64,000 nucleotides of DNA from Micractinium sp. NFX-FRZ (GCA_029339195.1 JAPTJF010000106.1:1-64000), one strand, 5' to 3'; counted from the stretch's first letter, positions 45,501-56,730 are shown. Numbers and translations are program-made. The notes: generated by a model not told the origin, from the letters alone.

Positions 45501-45748
45501 CACGCCTCCCATCCATCATGGCACTTGTGATATGATGTGGGTTCGGCCTGCATTCATCGCGTGGGTTGCTCGCACCTCTCCACAACCTTGGCCCCCCACC
45601 CGTCCCTCCCGCCCTGCCCCTCCCGCGATCTGACCGGCCACCTGCAGTCGTGATTGTGGGATACCTGCACTATGTGGTGAGCGTCATCAACGAGATCTGC
45701 GCCTTCCTTAAGATCCCCTGCCTCACGGTGCGCAAGGTGCCAGAGTGA
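41382..45748 (+). CDS. CDP-alcohol phosphotransferase (ethanolamine/choline)
   Basis: Nine exons: 41382-41493, 41775-41922, 42332-42432, 42815-42955, 43378-43664, 44200-44388, 44781-44861, 45262-45322, 45648-45748 (TGA); about 406 aa, the usual length for eukaryotic aminoalcohol phosphotransferases. The family motif DG-x2-AR-x8-G-x3-D-x3-D is intact across the exon 3/4 join ([20 protein letters not shown], then GCD). Preceding [16 protein letters not shown] and later hydrophobic stretches predict about eight to ten membrane spans. The enzyme transfers phosphoethanolamine or phosphocholine from the CDP form to diacylglycerol, the last step of the Kennedy pathway in the ER membrane. Ethanolamine versus choline preference cannot be read from this sequence. 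Nearly all its introns contain junction copies, and intron 3 has a 43-bp poly-C run. Confidence 0.92.
42502..42544. repeat. 43-bp poly-C run
   Basis: Uninterrupted C homopolymer in intron 3 of the phosphotransferase gene, just upstream of the first copy of the exon 4 acceptor. It may act as an extreme polypyrimidine tract, or its length may be an assembly artefact. Confidence 0.9.
42581..42860 (+). repeat. Exon 4 acceptor of phosphotransferase in three copies
   Basis: Three CTGCAGGCTGCGAC blocks begin coding at 42591, 42688 and 42815. Each encodes the catalytic G-C-D of the family motif. Copy 2 continues open as [19 protein letters not shown], close to the real [14 protein letters not shown]. 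Confidence 0.92.
42940..43090 (+). repeat. Copies of exon 4 donor region in intron 4
   Basis: AGTACCAC-C-GG-TGGGTGGGCAG appears at the real donor (42945-42968) and again near 42989-43012, with further partial copies near 43012 and 43074. Confidence 0.78.
44105..44222 (+). repeat. Duplicated acceptor junction, phosphotransferase exon 6
   Basis: CTGCAGTTGGAGCACAC at 44106-44122 mirrors the true CTGCAGCTGGAGCACAC at 44194-44210. Two weaker copies of the previous donor edge lie at 43845-43865 and 43894-43912. Confidence 0.82.
44692..44985 (+). repeat. Both edges of phosphotransferase exon 7 duplicated
   Basis: CCCTGCAGGCCACCCGCCTC occurs at about 44692 and at the real acceptor 44773-44792. The donor edge (44841-44865) has a copy at 44955-44985 (CGCTGG-TGGCC-TGGCGGTGCAG). 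Confidence 0.85.
45140..45190. other. Short AT-rich patch in phosphotransferase intron 7
   Basis: About 50 bp that is A/T-rich (TTTTTTAATTTAAAAC and following) in otherwise GC-rich DNA. No feature recognised. Confidence 0.5.
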
Positions 45749-46913
45749 GCGAAGTGAGCAAGCGAGGCGGCCCGCACCGCACAGCTGAGAGCCGGCAGAC
45801 CGTGAGGGCGGCGCGACGCCCGCCGCGGCAGCTGCTGCTGTGCCTGCTGAGCTGGCCTGCTCTGGCGCTGGCTGGCATGCTCGAGCACTCGCTGTGCAAG
45901 CAGGCGCCAGGTGGCCGCCAGCCTGCAGCCTCGGCGGTAGGTTTTTGTGAGCCGCAGCGCTTGAGGCGCGATGCTGCCAGGATGGGTGCCTGGCAGAGCC
46001 TTGGCTAGCTAGCTGCTGTTAGTGTCGGTCCCCTTTTTGCCCACAGCAAACCCCTCCAGTCCTGCCTCCCAACCCCGCATATTCGTTTTGTCCCCTGCCT
46101 CCTGCCTGCTTCACTCTCCTCTCCTCTTCTCCTCCTGTGCTCTGGGTGGTCTAGCGCAGTCTGCCTGCGCCTGCCTGCCCGTCCGCCGTGAATCCCTTTC
46201 CTTGCTTTGCTTCCGCACCTTTTGCCCACCCGCACTGCAGTCAACGCCTCGCCTGTCTCGCCCTGCTTGGACTGGCCGTTTTTGTGGACGCCGCATCCCC
46301 CGTCCAGCGTGCAATTTTTGCCTGTTGAGCGCAAACCCACTGGCAATTCCGCTGCCAGCCCAGCGGCCCTAGCTGTGTGAGCCAAGGTTGATAGGAAGCC
46401 GCAAGCGGGGGAAGGGAAGCGTGCAAGAAGGGGTGCGAGGCCAGGTATGGTGGGACCGGGACTGCTGGCCTGGGGCTGCAAGCAAGCTTACAAACGCTGC
46501 TGCCCGGCAAATCTGGCGTTTCAAGGTAGGTTATCTCTGCCCCGATGGTCCTGCAGGGGTCCAAGACGGCACGGCACCAGCATCTGCTGCGACGCCAATC
46601 GACGCTCGTCGACCTGCCAGGCTTGTGAGGCGACGCGCACAGCTGGTGGAAAGTGTGCAAACAGTGTTCGTGCGCTCGGACAACAGATGCACGCCTTGAA
46701 CAGCAAGCTCGCCTGCCGTGTCCCGTGTGCTGTGCCACATGTGCTTCTGCTCCACTCTGTCCGGTCCCTCTGCGCACAGGGCCTCTGGTGCCGAGACAGC
46801 GTGCCCCTGACACCTTCGACAGCACAACCAACCTGTAGAAGCGCCCGCCAACCCTTGCGGTTGCCTCCAATCTCCGTAGCCCTCGGCGCTTTGTGCTCCG
46901 AGCACGCTTCAGT
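45749..46913. other. Intergenic region
   Basis: Between two plus-strand genes. Contains overlapping open frames on both strands without domains. The 3' UTR of the phosphotransferase and the promoter of the next gene are expected here; no clear signals were found. Confidence 0.45.
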
Positions 46914-48983
46914 ATGGCCGCAAAGATTAAGCGCGTCGTTAAATTGTACAACTCGGTCGAAGACTGCACAGATGTGAGCGCAGCAGTGGCAAGGGGTCAT
47001 GGTGGCGAAGCACGAGAACGCCGCTGTTCGGTCGCTTCACGTGACCAGTGGGCAGCATAACGCATTAAGCGCGCGGCACCCCGCGCCGCAAGCAGCGGGA
47101 GGGTGACCTGGAGGCCAAGGGGTGTGAGCGGGGAGCGGCGGCACCAACCCCGGCACGGCACGCGCGGACAAAGCCTCTGCTCGCCTCACTCACTTGCCCA
47201 ACCATCCATGCTGCAGGGGGAGGAGTGGCAGGAGGCTGTGGAGGCGCTGGAGTCTGTGACTGGCCAGGTGCGGGGGAGTGGGAAGCGCCCAATCGGTGCG
47301 CCTGCGGGGGCACGGCACCGGCCGCGCCCGCCGGCGTATGTGCCCCCCTTGCCGTGGGATCCCTTGCTTGCCCCAGCACCTGCACGGCAGCCCAAGCCCA
47401 AAACCCATTTCTACCATCCACACGCTCGGGTGCCCCGACCCCACGCTGGGGGCCTTCTCCACCCTGTGCACCCCGCCCCCGCCACCCCCGCCTTGCCTGC
47501 ACGCGTGCCTGGCGACCCGCGCGTGGCTCCTCAGCTCATATCTTCTTGGCTGCCCTTGTATGCCCGATGTGCCCCACCTGCATGGCTCCTGTATGGTGAC
47601 GTGATCTCCGACAAATCCCCTTCTCATACCACCACTTCTCTCCACCTGCCTGCCTGCCTGCCTACCTGCCTGCCCTGCCCGCCCTGCAGGTGTCTGGCGA
47701 CCCGCGCGGGTTTGACCTGACGGGCGACGGCGAGCGGTGGGAGGCGGCAGGCGGCGACGAAATCAGCGAGGCCGCCGAATTCCCCACGGTGCGTCCGGGA
47801 AGGCAGGGATGGGGGGACGGGAATGGGGAGTGGGGACGGGAGTGCGTCTGGAGGTCAGGGGTGGGGGTGAGGGAGTGGAGGGGGCCTAGGACGACCTGAG
47901 AGGCGTGAGCGGTCTGGGAGGACTCGCGCCTGCTTGAGGGGCAAGGCATGCAACTGAGTGTTGTTGGGGGACGAGGGACGGGCAGAGGTCTGCCATCAGA
48001 TGTACCGGCAGCTGTCGTGCTGTTGCTCCCAGTGCATGCCATGCGCTCTGTAACAGCAAACATGTGGCCTCATCCCACCCCCTCTGCAGGTGCTGTATGA
48101 GAAGTGGGTGGACGTGCTGGGGCAGGCGGCAGAGCACCTCGAGTGGGAGCCAGCACAGGTGGGGCCCTGGGCGTGATATCACCTCACCTCCTCTCGGCCT
48201 CCAGGCTGCCGCTGCCTCCGCACCCGCCTTGCCCGCTCCCTTGGCCCTGCTTGGCGCTGCCTTCTAGCGTCCCGCCTGCCCTCCACCGCCCCGCGCCCTG
48301 CGTGAACCAGCCAATCAAGAGCGCACTGCCACCTCTGTCCCCCAGCCAAGCGAGCAACCAAACCGAGGCCAGCCGAACGCCGACCCACTGCTGCCTGCTG
48401 CTCCCTGCTCGGTCCGTGCCCTGCCTGCAGTGGGAGGCCCTGTGGAAGAACCTTCAGAAGTGGGGGCGCGGCCTGGCGCGCGCCGGCCTCGACTTTGGCT
48501 CCGACACCGGCATGGCAGAGCTGCAGGACATCAGTGAGTGGCTGGTTATTTTGATTGAGTGGCTGGTTATTTTGATTCAGTGGCTCAATTGGGTTTAACC
48601 ATCTGCTGGTGTATGGTGTTGGGGGGCATGGCCGAGCTGCAGGACATCAGTGAGTGGTGGGCTGGAGCCTTGACGGGGTTCCCTCTGCTCTCCCGCCCTT
48701 TTCGCTTAACAAACGGTTGGATGGTTGACCAGCATTGCCCGCATTCCAGACCTGCTGGTCAGGACATGGCTGCGCCCTCTTATCCCTACTTGACCCTCTT
48801 GATCCAGCCTTCAAACCCCACTCCTCTGCGCCCCTCCTGCCTGCAGTCGAGACGTACGCCAGCGGCGCCCCCAAGCAGCGGAAGCGCAAGGCTCCCGCGG
48901 AGGAGGGAGCGGCGGAGGAGGCGGTGGCGGAGGCGGCGCCCGGAGCCAAGAAGACCAAGGGGGATGAGGAGGAGGACGAGTGA
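46914..48983 (+). CDS. Small acidic nuclear-type protein, unknown function
   Basis: Six exons: 46914-46973, 47217-47267, 47690-47788, 48090-48158, 48431-48533, 48847-48983 (TGA); about 172 aa, all phases consistent. The N-terminus is basic then acidic (MAAKIKRVVKLYNSVEDCTD). The middle is Trp-rich (YEKWVDVLGQ, EWEPAQWEALWKNLQKWGRG), probably helical. The C-terminus has a bipartite-type nuclear localisation signal (PKQRKRK, GAKKTK) within an acidic Ala/Glu-rich tail ending DEEEDE. I do not recognise a family. The tail resembles chromatin- or ribosome-biogenesis-associated proteins, but that is only compositional. Junction copies exist for exons 3 and 5. Confidence 0.75.
47503..47712 (+). repeat. 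Duplicated acceptor junction, exon 3 of nuclear-type protein
   Basis: GTGCCTGGCGACCCGCGCG at about 47506-47524 copies the true exon 3 start GTGTCTGGCGACCCGCGCG at 47690-47708. Confidence 0.82.
48511..48658 (+). repeat. Duplicated donor junction, exon 5 of nuclear-type protein
   Basis: The exon 5 end (48511-48541) is copied at 48628-48658: GAGCTGCAGGACATCAGTGA in both. Between them GAGTGGCTGGTTATTTTGAT is repeated twice in tandem (48535-48575). Confidence 0.9.
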
Positions 48984-50169
48984 TGTGGATCGCTTGGCTG
49001 AGGCTGAGGGAGAGAGGGGCCGCAGCTGGCTGTGGCGGCTGTTACGGCACACGCCAGATGCCGGCGCTTCAACCCCTCAGCTGCTGGCCGGCCCGACCTC
49101 TCGGCCTGCCCGCACCTCCCCACCACCCGTAATCTTTCTTTGCGCCTCTTGACGTCTCTTGACACACCGCCTGGCGGCCGCAACCGGCGGCAGCTTTGCC
49201 CCGCCGCTGTGCTGCCGTGTCTGCCAGCCAGCACCAACACACACCGACACTTGACCACGCCGCCTGTTCTTTTGTTTCCTGGGGACCCGCTCACTGCCCC
49301 CGCCCCCACGCCACCCTGACGGGAGCCCGGCACTCCCACACCAAACCGCACCAACCACATTTCGCACCTCACCAATGCAAACACACACAACCATGCCTTT
49401 GCTGACTGCTTCGCCCGTCTACTCCGGTTTCCCAACTCCACTCCAGCCTCGTCTCATGCCGGACTGCTTAGCACTCCTGTTGCAACACATCCCCGTCCGC
49501 CAAACACAGCGACGACAGTCAACGCTATGCTAGGGTCCCCAGCAGGTCATGCTTTGATCATGCTGTGGTCATGCTGCGGTCATGGCAGCCGAGCATCAAG
49601 GCATGGCAGCGGCTCGGCGGACAGGCAGGCAGGGTCAGCTGCCGTGATGGCACCTTGCAGGCCAGCCTGCTCACAGATTGATTGGCCGACACATGCAGAG
49701 CGTGCACGGGCCTGTATCCTGATACTGGCAGCGAGAGCAGTCGCTGTTGTTATTGTTGCTGTGCTGCTTACATAGGCTGGGCTGGGCGTGGCGTGCAGCT
49801 CTCACGCGTGGCGCGCTGGCAAGGGTAAAACTGGCGCCACGTCAGCGAAAACTGGGGCCTAGGTATGAAAGGTCGGGCCATGAAATGGTTGCACAGTGCG
49901 GGGTACAGGGGACACAGGGACGGCAGTTACAGGGGAGAGGAGAGGGCGAGGGGCGGGCACCATTGTGTGCCATCGTGTCGCGCTGGCCCCGAAAGGGCTA
50001 GCCACAAAGTCACAGCCAACAATCCCAAGCGGACTGGTCCCAGCAACCAGCCCAAGCAGCCTGATCAGCCCGGTCACAGCCCTGCGCAGGCAGGCGCTTC
50101 TCTGACTGGGGGGATGTCCGCCAGGCAGGACGTGTGTGTGTGTGTGAGAGAGTGTGTTTGGGTTGGACA
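48984..50169. other. Convergent intergenic region
   Basis: 3' regions of the nuclear-type protein (plus) and membrane protein (minus). Two TTACA sites (49766-49770 and 49927-49931) are candidate TGTAA signals for the minus-strand gene. No gene recognised. Confidence 0.5.
49927..49931 (-). terminator. TGTAA signal (minus strand), membrane protein gene
   Basis: TTACA on plus, 239 bp past the stop codon of the multi-pass membrane protein. Confidence 0.45.
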
Positions 50170-52723
50170 TCAGAGCCCGCCGCCCGCCGCCACCGCGTGC
50201 CCCAGCAGCGCCTCCAGCTGCTCCTCCCCCACCAGCGTGCCCAGGAACTGCGGGGGAGCGGGTATGAGGAAGGAAGGTGAGCAGGCACGTGCACAAACCA
50301 ATGAAACGCGAACACACAAGCTGTCCTCCCGCCCCGCTGGCGTGACCAGGAATTGCGGTCAGGGGATGGTGCCCGGGAGGGACAGCAGGAAAGTAGCAGG
50401 GGGCAGGCTGGCGCAAGGCCAGCAGCACTACGCAGCAGGCCAGCAACGAAAGCATCCCGCCATGCCAACACCCCCAGCTTAATGAAACTGGAGTCTCACC
50501 TGCAGCACTGCGCAGCAGGCCAGCGACAGCAGCATGGCGCCGCGCAGCGAGTCTGCAAAGTGCTCCATCTCCTGCTGCCGGCTGCGCCGGTTGGCCTGCA
50601 TCTTGCCAAAGGAGTAGATGTCGAGGAAGACGGCGTAGAAGGCGCGCCACACGCACATGAGGCCTGCACGGTGCATGGCACATGAATGCGTGCTCAGAAG
50701 ATGAGCAATTGGATTCATGGGAGGCAGCATGGAAGGCGCGCCAGCGCAGGCATGCAAAGCAAGGTTGGAGGGGCAGGAGGGCGAGAGGCACAAGGGTGTC
50801 AAAGGGCAAGGGGAGTGCTGCAAATGACGATTGAGGGCGCACTCAACGCTCGCGGGGCTTGCAAGAGAGCACAAGACAGGAAGAGGGCGGCTGCGGCTGC
50901 CAGGCGGACAGCATACAGGGCTGCCTGGGCTGCCTGCCACAGGGTGTGCTAAAAACATGAGCGCTGCACAGCATGACCACAGCGCATGCGCACCTAGCAC
51001 TCCCGCCGCCGTCACAAACGGCTCTCCCGGCCCCGTGGCCGCCAGCGGCAGGCGGGAGGCAAAGCCCTCGTCCCCCACTAGCGCCACATCCTCTGCCGCT
51101 GTCAGCAGCACGAGCTGGGCTGCGGCAACCGGCATGCTGATAAACCACATGAAGCAGGTGCGGCTGCAGGGAGGGGGGAGGGAGCACAGGCGGCGGCGGG
51201 TGAGGGCAGTAACCGACTGAGATGGGTTCAGACGCGGCACTGTAATGGAGCAGGGAAAGTGAGGTGGCGTGCAGGGCCATGCAGGGGCCTCGCAGCGGCC
51301 GGCAATTGTGCAGCAGGAGCACGGCACGGCGGCAGCAAGCGTTTCATGGTGGCCGTAGCGGGTCGGCAAACACCCATTCACGCACCTCAGCGCTGCCTGC
51401 ACGTCTGCGGTTGCTGCATAACGATAGCCGCCGACCAGCAGGCCTGCGGTGTGGCAGGGGGAAGAACAGGGCAGCTTCACTTCACTCGCTTTGCTACCAT
51501 ACCTACGCCTCGCCAACTGGGCAGGCAGCCCCGGCGCCCAGCCAGGCACACTTGGGAATCCTTCCGCTGCGCAAGCCCACTGGTCAGAGACACCCTCGTT
51601 CCCCACAAGCGCAGTGCTTTGACCTACAGCAGTACAGTGCAATACAGTGCAGACCATCAAGACTCCAAACAAGCCCCTCAAGAGTTCAGTTCAGCCCCAC
51701 CTGAGGCCACCCAGGTCCCCAGCAGGGTGGCGCTGAAGCTGAAAAACTCCAGGAAGCGGGTGGGGCTGAATGCCAGGGGGGCCAGCCAGCCAGGGAAGGA
51801 GGGGGAGAAGATGATGGAGGTGATCTGAAGGCAGGAACAAGGGAGGAAGACAGGGGGGCCCGGTCAGATGAAATGATGGGGCCCGGTGAGCAGGGCTGGG
51901 CAGGTGCAGCGCCAAGGGGTGCAGGGCAGGGGGTGCTGGGGGAGCAGGGGCGGAAGCAAAGGCGAGGTGCCAGGGGGTGCAGGGCATAAGCAGATGTGGG
52001 GCCAGTGCAGCAGAGGTCTGGGTAACAAACCAGAGCTGAGCGGGTGTGGGGATGCCATGCCCATGGGTCTGTCTGTGGGGCCCGAGGGCTGCAGCATGGC
52101 ATGGCATGCACAGCCTGAGCGGGTGGATCGGAGCCGCCCCGCCACAGGACATGTGCGGCGGATGCAGGTACTGCTGCAGCAGCACGTGTGCGGCAGCTGA
52201 TGCGGCAATGATACTGTGCTGCCGTCCTGCGGGAGGGTGGAGAGGGGACCAGACCAAATACCAAGGGGGGGGGGGGGGGGGGGGGCAACTTGCCCTACTC
52301 TACCCTAACCTCCCCTGCCCCGCCCACCTGCTTATAGAGCGCAAAGCACAGCAAGGAGAGGCAGTCGCCTATGAGCAGCTCCATGTTTTGCAGCCAATCC
52401 CCATCGCCGTTGCTGCCGCCGCCGCCGTTGCCGCTGCCTTTGCTGCTGCTGTCGCTGCTCCCGTCAGCGTCGCCCTGCCCGCGGCAGCGCACAGCCCGAT
52501 GCTGGCGCCGCCACGGCTGCAGCCAAAGAAGCCGTTCTACTGCTGGAAAGGATGTGGAGATGCTGGTCTGTGCCGCACGCCGGCACTGGCTACCGCGCTG
52601 TAGGAGGGAGTGGGGCGGCTGGCGGCAGGCAGGCGGCAGCGGCGCCAGCGGGCCCGTCCCTGCTGAGGCCGCTGCTGCCCTGGGACCGCTGCTGTACCCC
52701 CCCGTGCCCCTACAGTGCTGCAT
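50170..52723 (-). CDS. Multi-pass membrane protein, unknown function
   Basis: Six exons (minus): 52723-52328, 51824-51701, 51443-51386, 51163-50994, 50663-50500, 50247-50170; about 329 aa. The frame extends to 52732, but the first ATG is at 52723. The first 110 residues are Ser/Ala/Arg-rich and Gly-rich, resembling a plastid transit peptide. Five hydrophobic segments follow (LLIGDCLSLLCFALY; RFLEFFSFSATLLGTWVASG; TCFMWFISMPVAAAQLVLL; TAAGVLGLMCVWRAFYAVFL; RGAMLLSLACCAVLQFLGTL) with a basic loop (KMQANRRSRQQEMEHF) between the last two. It looks like a plastid-envelope or thylakoid membrane protein; no family recognised. Exons 5 and 6 have junction copies. Confidence 0.75.
50228..50360 (-). repeat. 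Duplicated acceptor junction, membrane protein exon 6
   Basis: 50228-50262 and 50333-50360 share a CCAGGAACTGCGG / CCAGGAATTGCGG core flanked by similar sequence, the upstream (minus) copy being a decoy acceptor. Confidence 0.78.
50425..50540 (-). repeat. Duplicated donor edge, membrane protein exon 5
   Basis: AGCACTACGCAGCAGGCCAG at 50425-50444 copies AGCACTGCGCAGCAGGCCAG at 50505-50524, the exon 5 3' end. Confidence 0.84.
52265..52285. repeat. 21-bp poly-G run
   Basis: Homopolymer G in intron 1 of the membrane protein gene (poly-C on the coding strand). Confidence 0.9.
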
Positions 52724-53018
52724 ACGCGCCACAGCAGCCGACAGGCAGGCAGGCGGCTGCTAGACAGGCAGGGAGAGATGGGAGCCGAGTTTGCTTGCCG
52801 GCGACTGGAGTTAGGCTAGCCTCGATCACTTTACTTTCCACCCCGATGGTCGCATCGAAATGGCAAAGCCGGCCGCTCCCCGACACTGCACATCCTGATG
52901 CGCGTGACCTGGCGCCTCAGGATGGCCATACCTCTCCGATTGCGCTTGCAGACCCAATATCGTTTCTGGACAGTCTTCGACTTTTAATTGGGCATTGGTC
53001 CAGACCTTGCCGTGCGCC
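52724..53018. promoter_or_regulatory. Putative bidirectional promoter
   Basis: 295 bp between divergent start codons of the membrane protein and RRM protein genes. Both products look organelle-targeted, so shared regulation is plausible. No named element identified. Confidence 0.45.
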
Positions 53019-55567
53019 ATGCTGGTTGCTGCGAGAGCCCGCAGCGCTCTGGAGGGCCTTTCAACGGCCTCCCGCCTGCTTTACAGCACCAGCAGCGTAT
53101 TATTGGAAGCAGGAGAGGGCGGATCAGGCGGTAGCTCAAGGGTCAGAGGCAGCCCAGCCGAGCCCTACGGCAAGTGGGGACAGCAGGTCTACCAGCGCAA
53201 CAATTCTGGCGGTGGAAAGGGCCGGGATGGCGAGCAGCAGCACGCAGCGGCGGCAACGCACCAGCAGCAGCGGCATGAGGGGGCAGGCGGCAGCGGCGGC
53301 GGCGGTGGCGGCGGCTTCAACAGGCGGCGCGACTTTCGCGACCGGCACTCAGGCCAGCATCAGCACGGCAAGCCGTTCTCGCCACGGCGGCATGATCGTG
53401 ATGCGGGAGACTCAGGGTTCAGAGCCAACTTTCGAGACTCAAAGACCGGCAGCCTGGGAGGAGCGCCGTGAGTGGCTGCCGTGCTTGGTTGTTGCACGCA
53501 TGGAAGGAGGGCCGAAAAAGTGACGTGCTTCGCGAGTGTCGCATGCATGCTGTGTGTTGGCTTGTGCCTGCTGTGGTACACTTCTTCTGGGCAGCCTGTT
53601 GTGCATGCCGTACTGCAGGCCATCAAAGCGCTGGCACACAAACGCATGCCAGCCTCTTTCCTGTCTCCGCTGGCAAGCACGCAGGCTGCATGAGCTCCGC
53701 TCTGCACTGTGCTGTGTGTGCACCCCAGCCTTCTGGCCCCACCCCTCCCCGGCCCCCGGCCCCGCAGCTACGTCCGTGTCGCGCCCAGGCAGGGCCAGCG
53801 GCAGCACGAAATGTTCCCTGCCTACCTCTACAACACCAGCCCCGCGCTGCTGCGCCAGGACATTGCCGCCTTTTTTGATGGGTACAACCTGCCAGAGGAC
53901 GAAATCCGGTGAGCTCCATGATTTTGCTTGCAAGCGTGGTGTGGAAGGGTGCAGCTGGGTGGGCGGGTAGGATTGTGGAACACAGTTGAGAGTGTGGCGT
54001 GGGCGGTGTGGCAGCGTGCGGCTGGGTGGGTGGGGGGAGTGCGCAGGGAGGGCACACGGGGCTGTGCGCACCCTTACGTGTCTGTGGCTACGACGTTCTG
54101 CCTTGCTGCCGCCGGCCGGCCCGCACCCTGCCACCCTCTCAACGTGTGTGGCCCCGCCCTCTTTCTGAAATCACCTCCGCTCCCGCCGGCAGGCCGGAGT
54201 TCTCGTGGGGCTCTTTTGAGGTCGAGCGCTTCTGGCTCAACTTTGGCAGCCGGGCGGACCGTGAGCGGGCCATGAGCCGGCACATGGCCTACCTGGTGAG
54301 GGATAGGGCTGCACATGTGTTCGTGGGCTGGCAGGGGCGGAGGGGAGCGCCATGTTGATCATGCTTGTTATGATGCTTGTTATGATGGTGCTTATGATGA
54401 AGAAGCATGAAGGCCACCCCCATGCCGTGTGGGCCTTTAGGTCTGTGCGCACGCGAATGGGAGGCTTGCCGTTTCTAGCAGGTCTTCTTTGCAAGGTGGG
54501 GTGCGGTGTGCGACCGGCAGCCGCATGCCATGCCGTGACGGCCCCAACGCTGTGCCCAACGTGATCCCCACATGTGCAGGGCACCCGGCGCGTGCTGCTG
54601 CGCAAGGCGCAGCCCTCGCAGTTCAGCCAGGGCATCTACAACCCGCTAGCCATGTCCAGCCGGGGGCGGTACGTGCTGGTCACCAACCTGGCGACAACCT
54701 CCACCTCGGGTGGGTGTCATTGACGTGCCAGGGGACTGTAGAGGCTGCCAGGCTACTGGATTGACGTGCCAGGGTACTGGAGAGGCTGTAGATCGCACGG
54801 TACCGTCGAGCCGGGCGCGGTACGGTGCTGGTCGCCACCCCCGGCACCCACCTGGGCAGGGCATCTGAGTGGGTTCACCATCATAGAGAGGGAAGGCAGG
54901 GTGGATGAAGGATGCAGGCTTTGTGGGAGGGCCCGCCGCCCTGCTGTGCTGTGGAGGCGTGAGCCACGTGCGCTGCCAGGGAGGCACACAACCGAAGCTA
55001 CTTGCTCCTCCCCCCACCTCTCCATTTACACCTGCCCTGCAGAGGACGTGATCCGCTTCTTCAGCGGCTACGACCTGCACGCCAAGAGCGTCACCTTCCT
55101 GCGAGACTCAGATGTGAGCGGGCAGCTGTGTGGTAGCTGTGCGGAAGCTGTGCTGCAACTGTGCGGCAGCCAGCAGCCGGGGGGATGCGGCTGGGACAGA
55201 CGTGCGCGTGTGTTGCATGGGCTGCGTTACATGGGCCGCAGCGGGGCCCTGGCCCGCTGTTGCCTGCATGCCTGCCGGTCAAGGCTGCCATGCCCCAATC
55301 TGAACTGGCTGCTCTGCCCTTCGCCCTGCCAAAACCCGCTGTGAGCAGAGCACAATCACCCAGCGGCGGGATCAGCAGCGCAGGGGCGGCGTCAGCGGCG
55401 GCGGCGGCGGCGGCGGCAGCACCCACCAGGGGCATGGGCATGGGCAGCAGCACACGGAGAAGGCGATTGTTCGGTTTGGCAGCCAGGTGGAGGCGCATCG
55501 CGCGCTGCGTGACCGCCAGGGCGGCTTCTGCGGCAACAACCAGGTGCACCTGCGGGTGATGCAGTGA
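53019..55567 (+). CDS. Organelle-targeted RRM RNA-binding protein
   Basis: Six exons: 53019-53467, 53768-53908, 54193-54295, 54580-54709, 55043-55113, 55349-55567 (TGA); about 370 aa. The N-terminus (MLVAARARSALEGLSTASRL then LYSTSS) is a typical mitochondrial presequence. A disordered Gly/Gln/Arg/His-rich segment follows. The middle region (MFPAYLYNTSPALLRQDIAA, EFSWGSFEVERFWLNFGSRA) may be a degenerate first RNA-binding module. The C-terminus is an RRM: RNP2-like RYVLVTNL, helix EDVIRFFSGYDL, strand KSVTFLRDSD, then RNP1-like KAIVRFGSQVEAHRALRDRQ and a final strand VHLRVMQ. The RRM is interrupted by a roughly 40-residue Gly/His/Gln-rich insert at the loop between strands 2 and 3. It probably binds organellar RNA; target unknown. 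No stop or phase conflict at any junction. Confidence 0.78.
54658..54842 (+). repeat. Copy of RRM exon 4 internal segment in intron 4
   Basis: AGCCGGGGGCGGTACGTGCT at 54658-54677 reappears as AGCCGGGCGCGGTACGGTGC near 54812, followed by GGTC-CCAAC / GGTCGCCACC. A separate 40-bp element (TTGACGTGCCAGGG) is tandemly repeated at 54718 and 54760. Confidence 0.8.
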
Positions 55568-56730
55568 CGGGAGCAGCGCGCCCACCCGCCAGCTGGCACG
55601 GCGCACAGCGCAGCAGGGCGCGGCACAGCAGGCTGCAATTCAATTGCTGTGTAGGCGCTTGATCTTCCGTGTGTGCTTCACCTGGCACCCTCCCTCTGCA
55701 ACAAATCATGTCAAGGTCAGCGACCTTGGATTAGCACATGCGGGAACACGCCCGGATGTGACACCGCAGTGCAGGCAGCCACTGCAGCCCCCGTGAGCAG
55801 GCGTGTCAGGATCGGCCATCCGCCAAGAGGCAGCGGCAGGGCAGCGCCCGAGGCGGCTGGGGCAGAGCAGCCAGCTGTGCTGCATATGGAGCGGGCACCC
55901 AGCAGCAGACACTCGTATGCGACCCCGCCGGTCCTGTTTCAAATGTTAGTGGTCCAATACAACTGTAGTTTGTTCGAAGAGCAGCGGTGGAGGTCAGCTG
56001 AGGCCAGCTGAGGCGCACACAGACAGGTATGCAGCGATCCGGAAAGGTGTGGTAATGGCTTGTTTGGTGGCATGCAGCTGCTGTGTACACATATGCACGC
56101 ATGCTCTTCTAGGGGGCAGCCTGAGCCTGAGGTGGGGAAAACTGCTGAGATGAAGGACTCAGAAAACCAGTTGTACAATTAATTTCTCTTGAAGGGAGGA
56201 GCTAGGGCAACCCAAGGCACACCCACGGGTGGCTGTCTGCCTGCTCCTGCTGGCACCGGCCACCAGCAGCGATCCCTGCCTGCCTCTGGCCCGCAAGAGC
56301 CTGCCTCCCTTCCGTTGCCTGGCCGTTATCACTCCTGCATGCTGTAGTCCACCTGTAGTCCACCTGCAGCATGACATGTTTTGGATGCAACGGGGCTTGA
56401 GGAACAGGCTTGAGTCGCCCCACACGTGGGCGCCCTGGCGGCAGACTGGAAGGCGAGCGGGCACCCACTTGCGAGCAACTGGGCGGGTATGCGCCCTGTA
56501 AATCAACTCCCTCTTAAGCCACACACACCACCGACCTACTCCTCCTCTCACACAGGAGCCTCCCTAGGGCGGCCCTAGCAGGTGGCCGCCCACCCTGCCT
56601 TCTCACACCCCTCTCGGAGGGCACCCCCAGAGGGATGCCTCGGTGCGTCGGGCCGAAGGTCCCCACTGCCCCTCCCCTTTCACAATCCGCAAAGAATTGA
56701 ATGAGTAGATGTCGCCCCTCCCCACCTCAC
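55568..56730. other. Convergent intergenic region
   Basis: Between the RRM protein gene (plus) and an incomplete minus-strand gene. A TGTAA at 56497-56501 lies far from the RRM stop. Further exons of the minus-strand gene may be here but could not be recognised. Confidence 0.4.

Noticed and set aside
46241..46969. 242-codon minus-strand frame antisense to the start of the nuclear-type protein gene
   Set aside because: Composition is arbitrary, with no start context or motif; the plus-strand model is supported by six phase-consistent exons.
26186..52732. Apparent Met starts at 26186, 52732 and 57421
   Set aside because: The actual codons are GTG on the minus strand, so they were not taken as starts; true ATGs at 52723 and 57394 were used, and the amylase start is left open.
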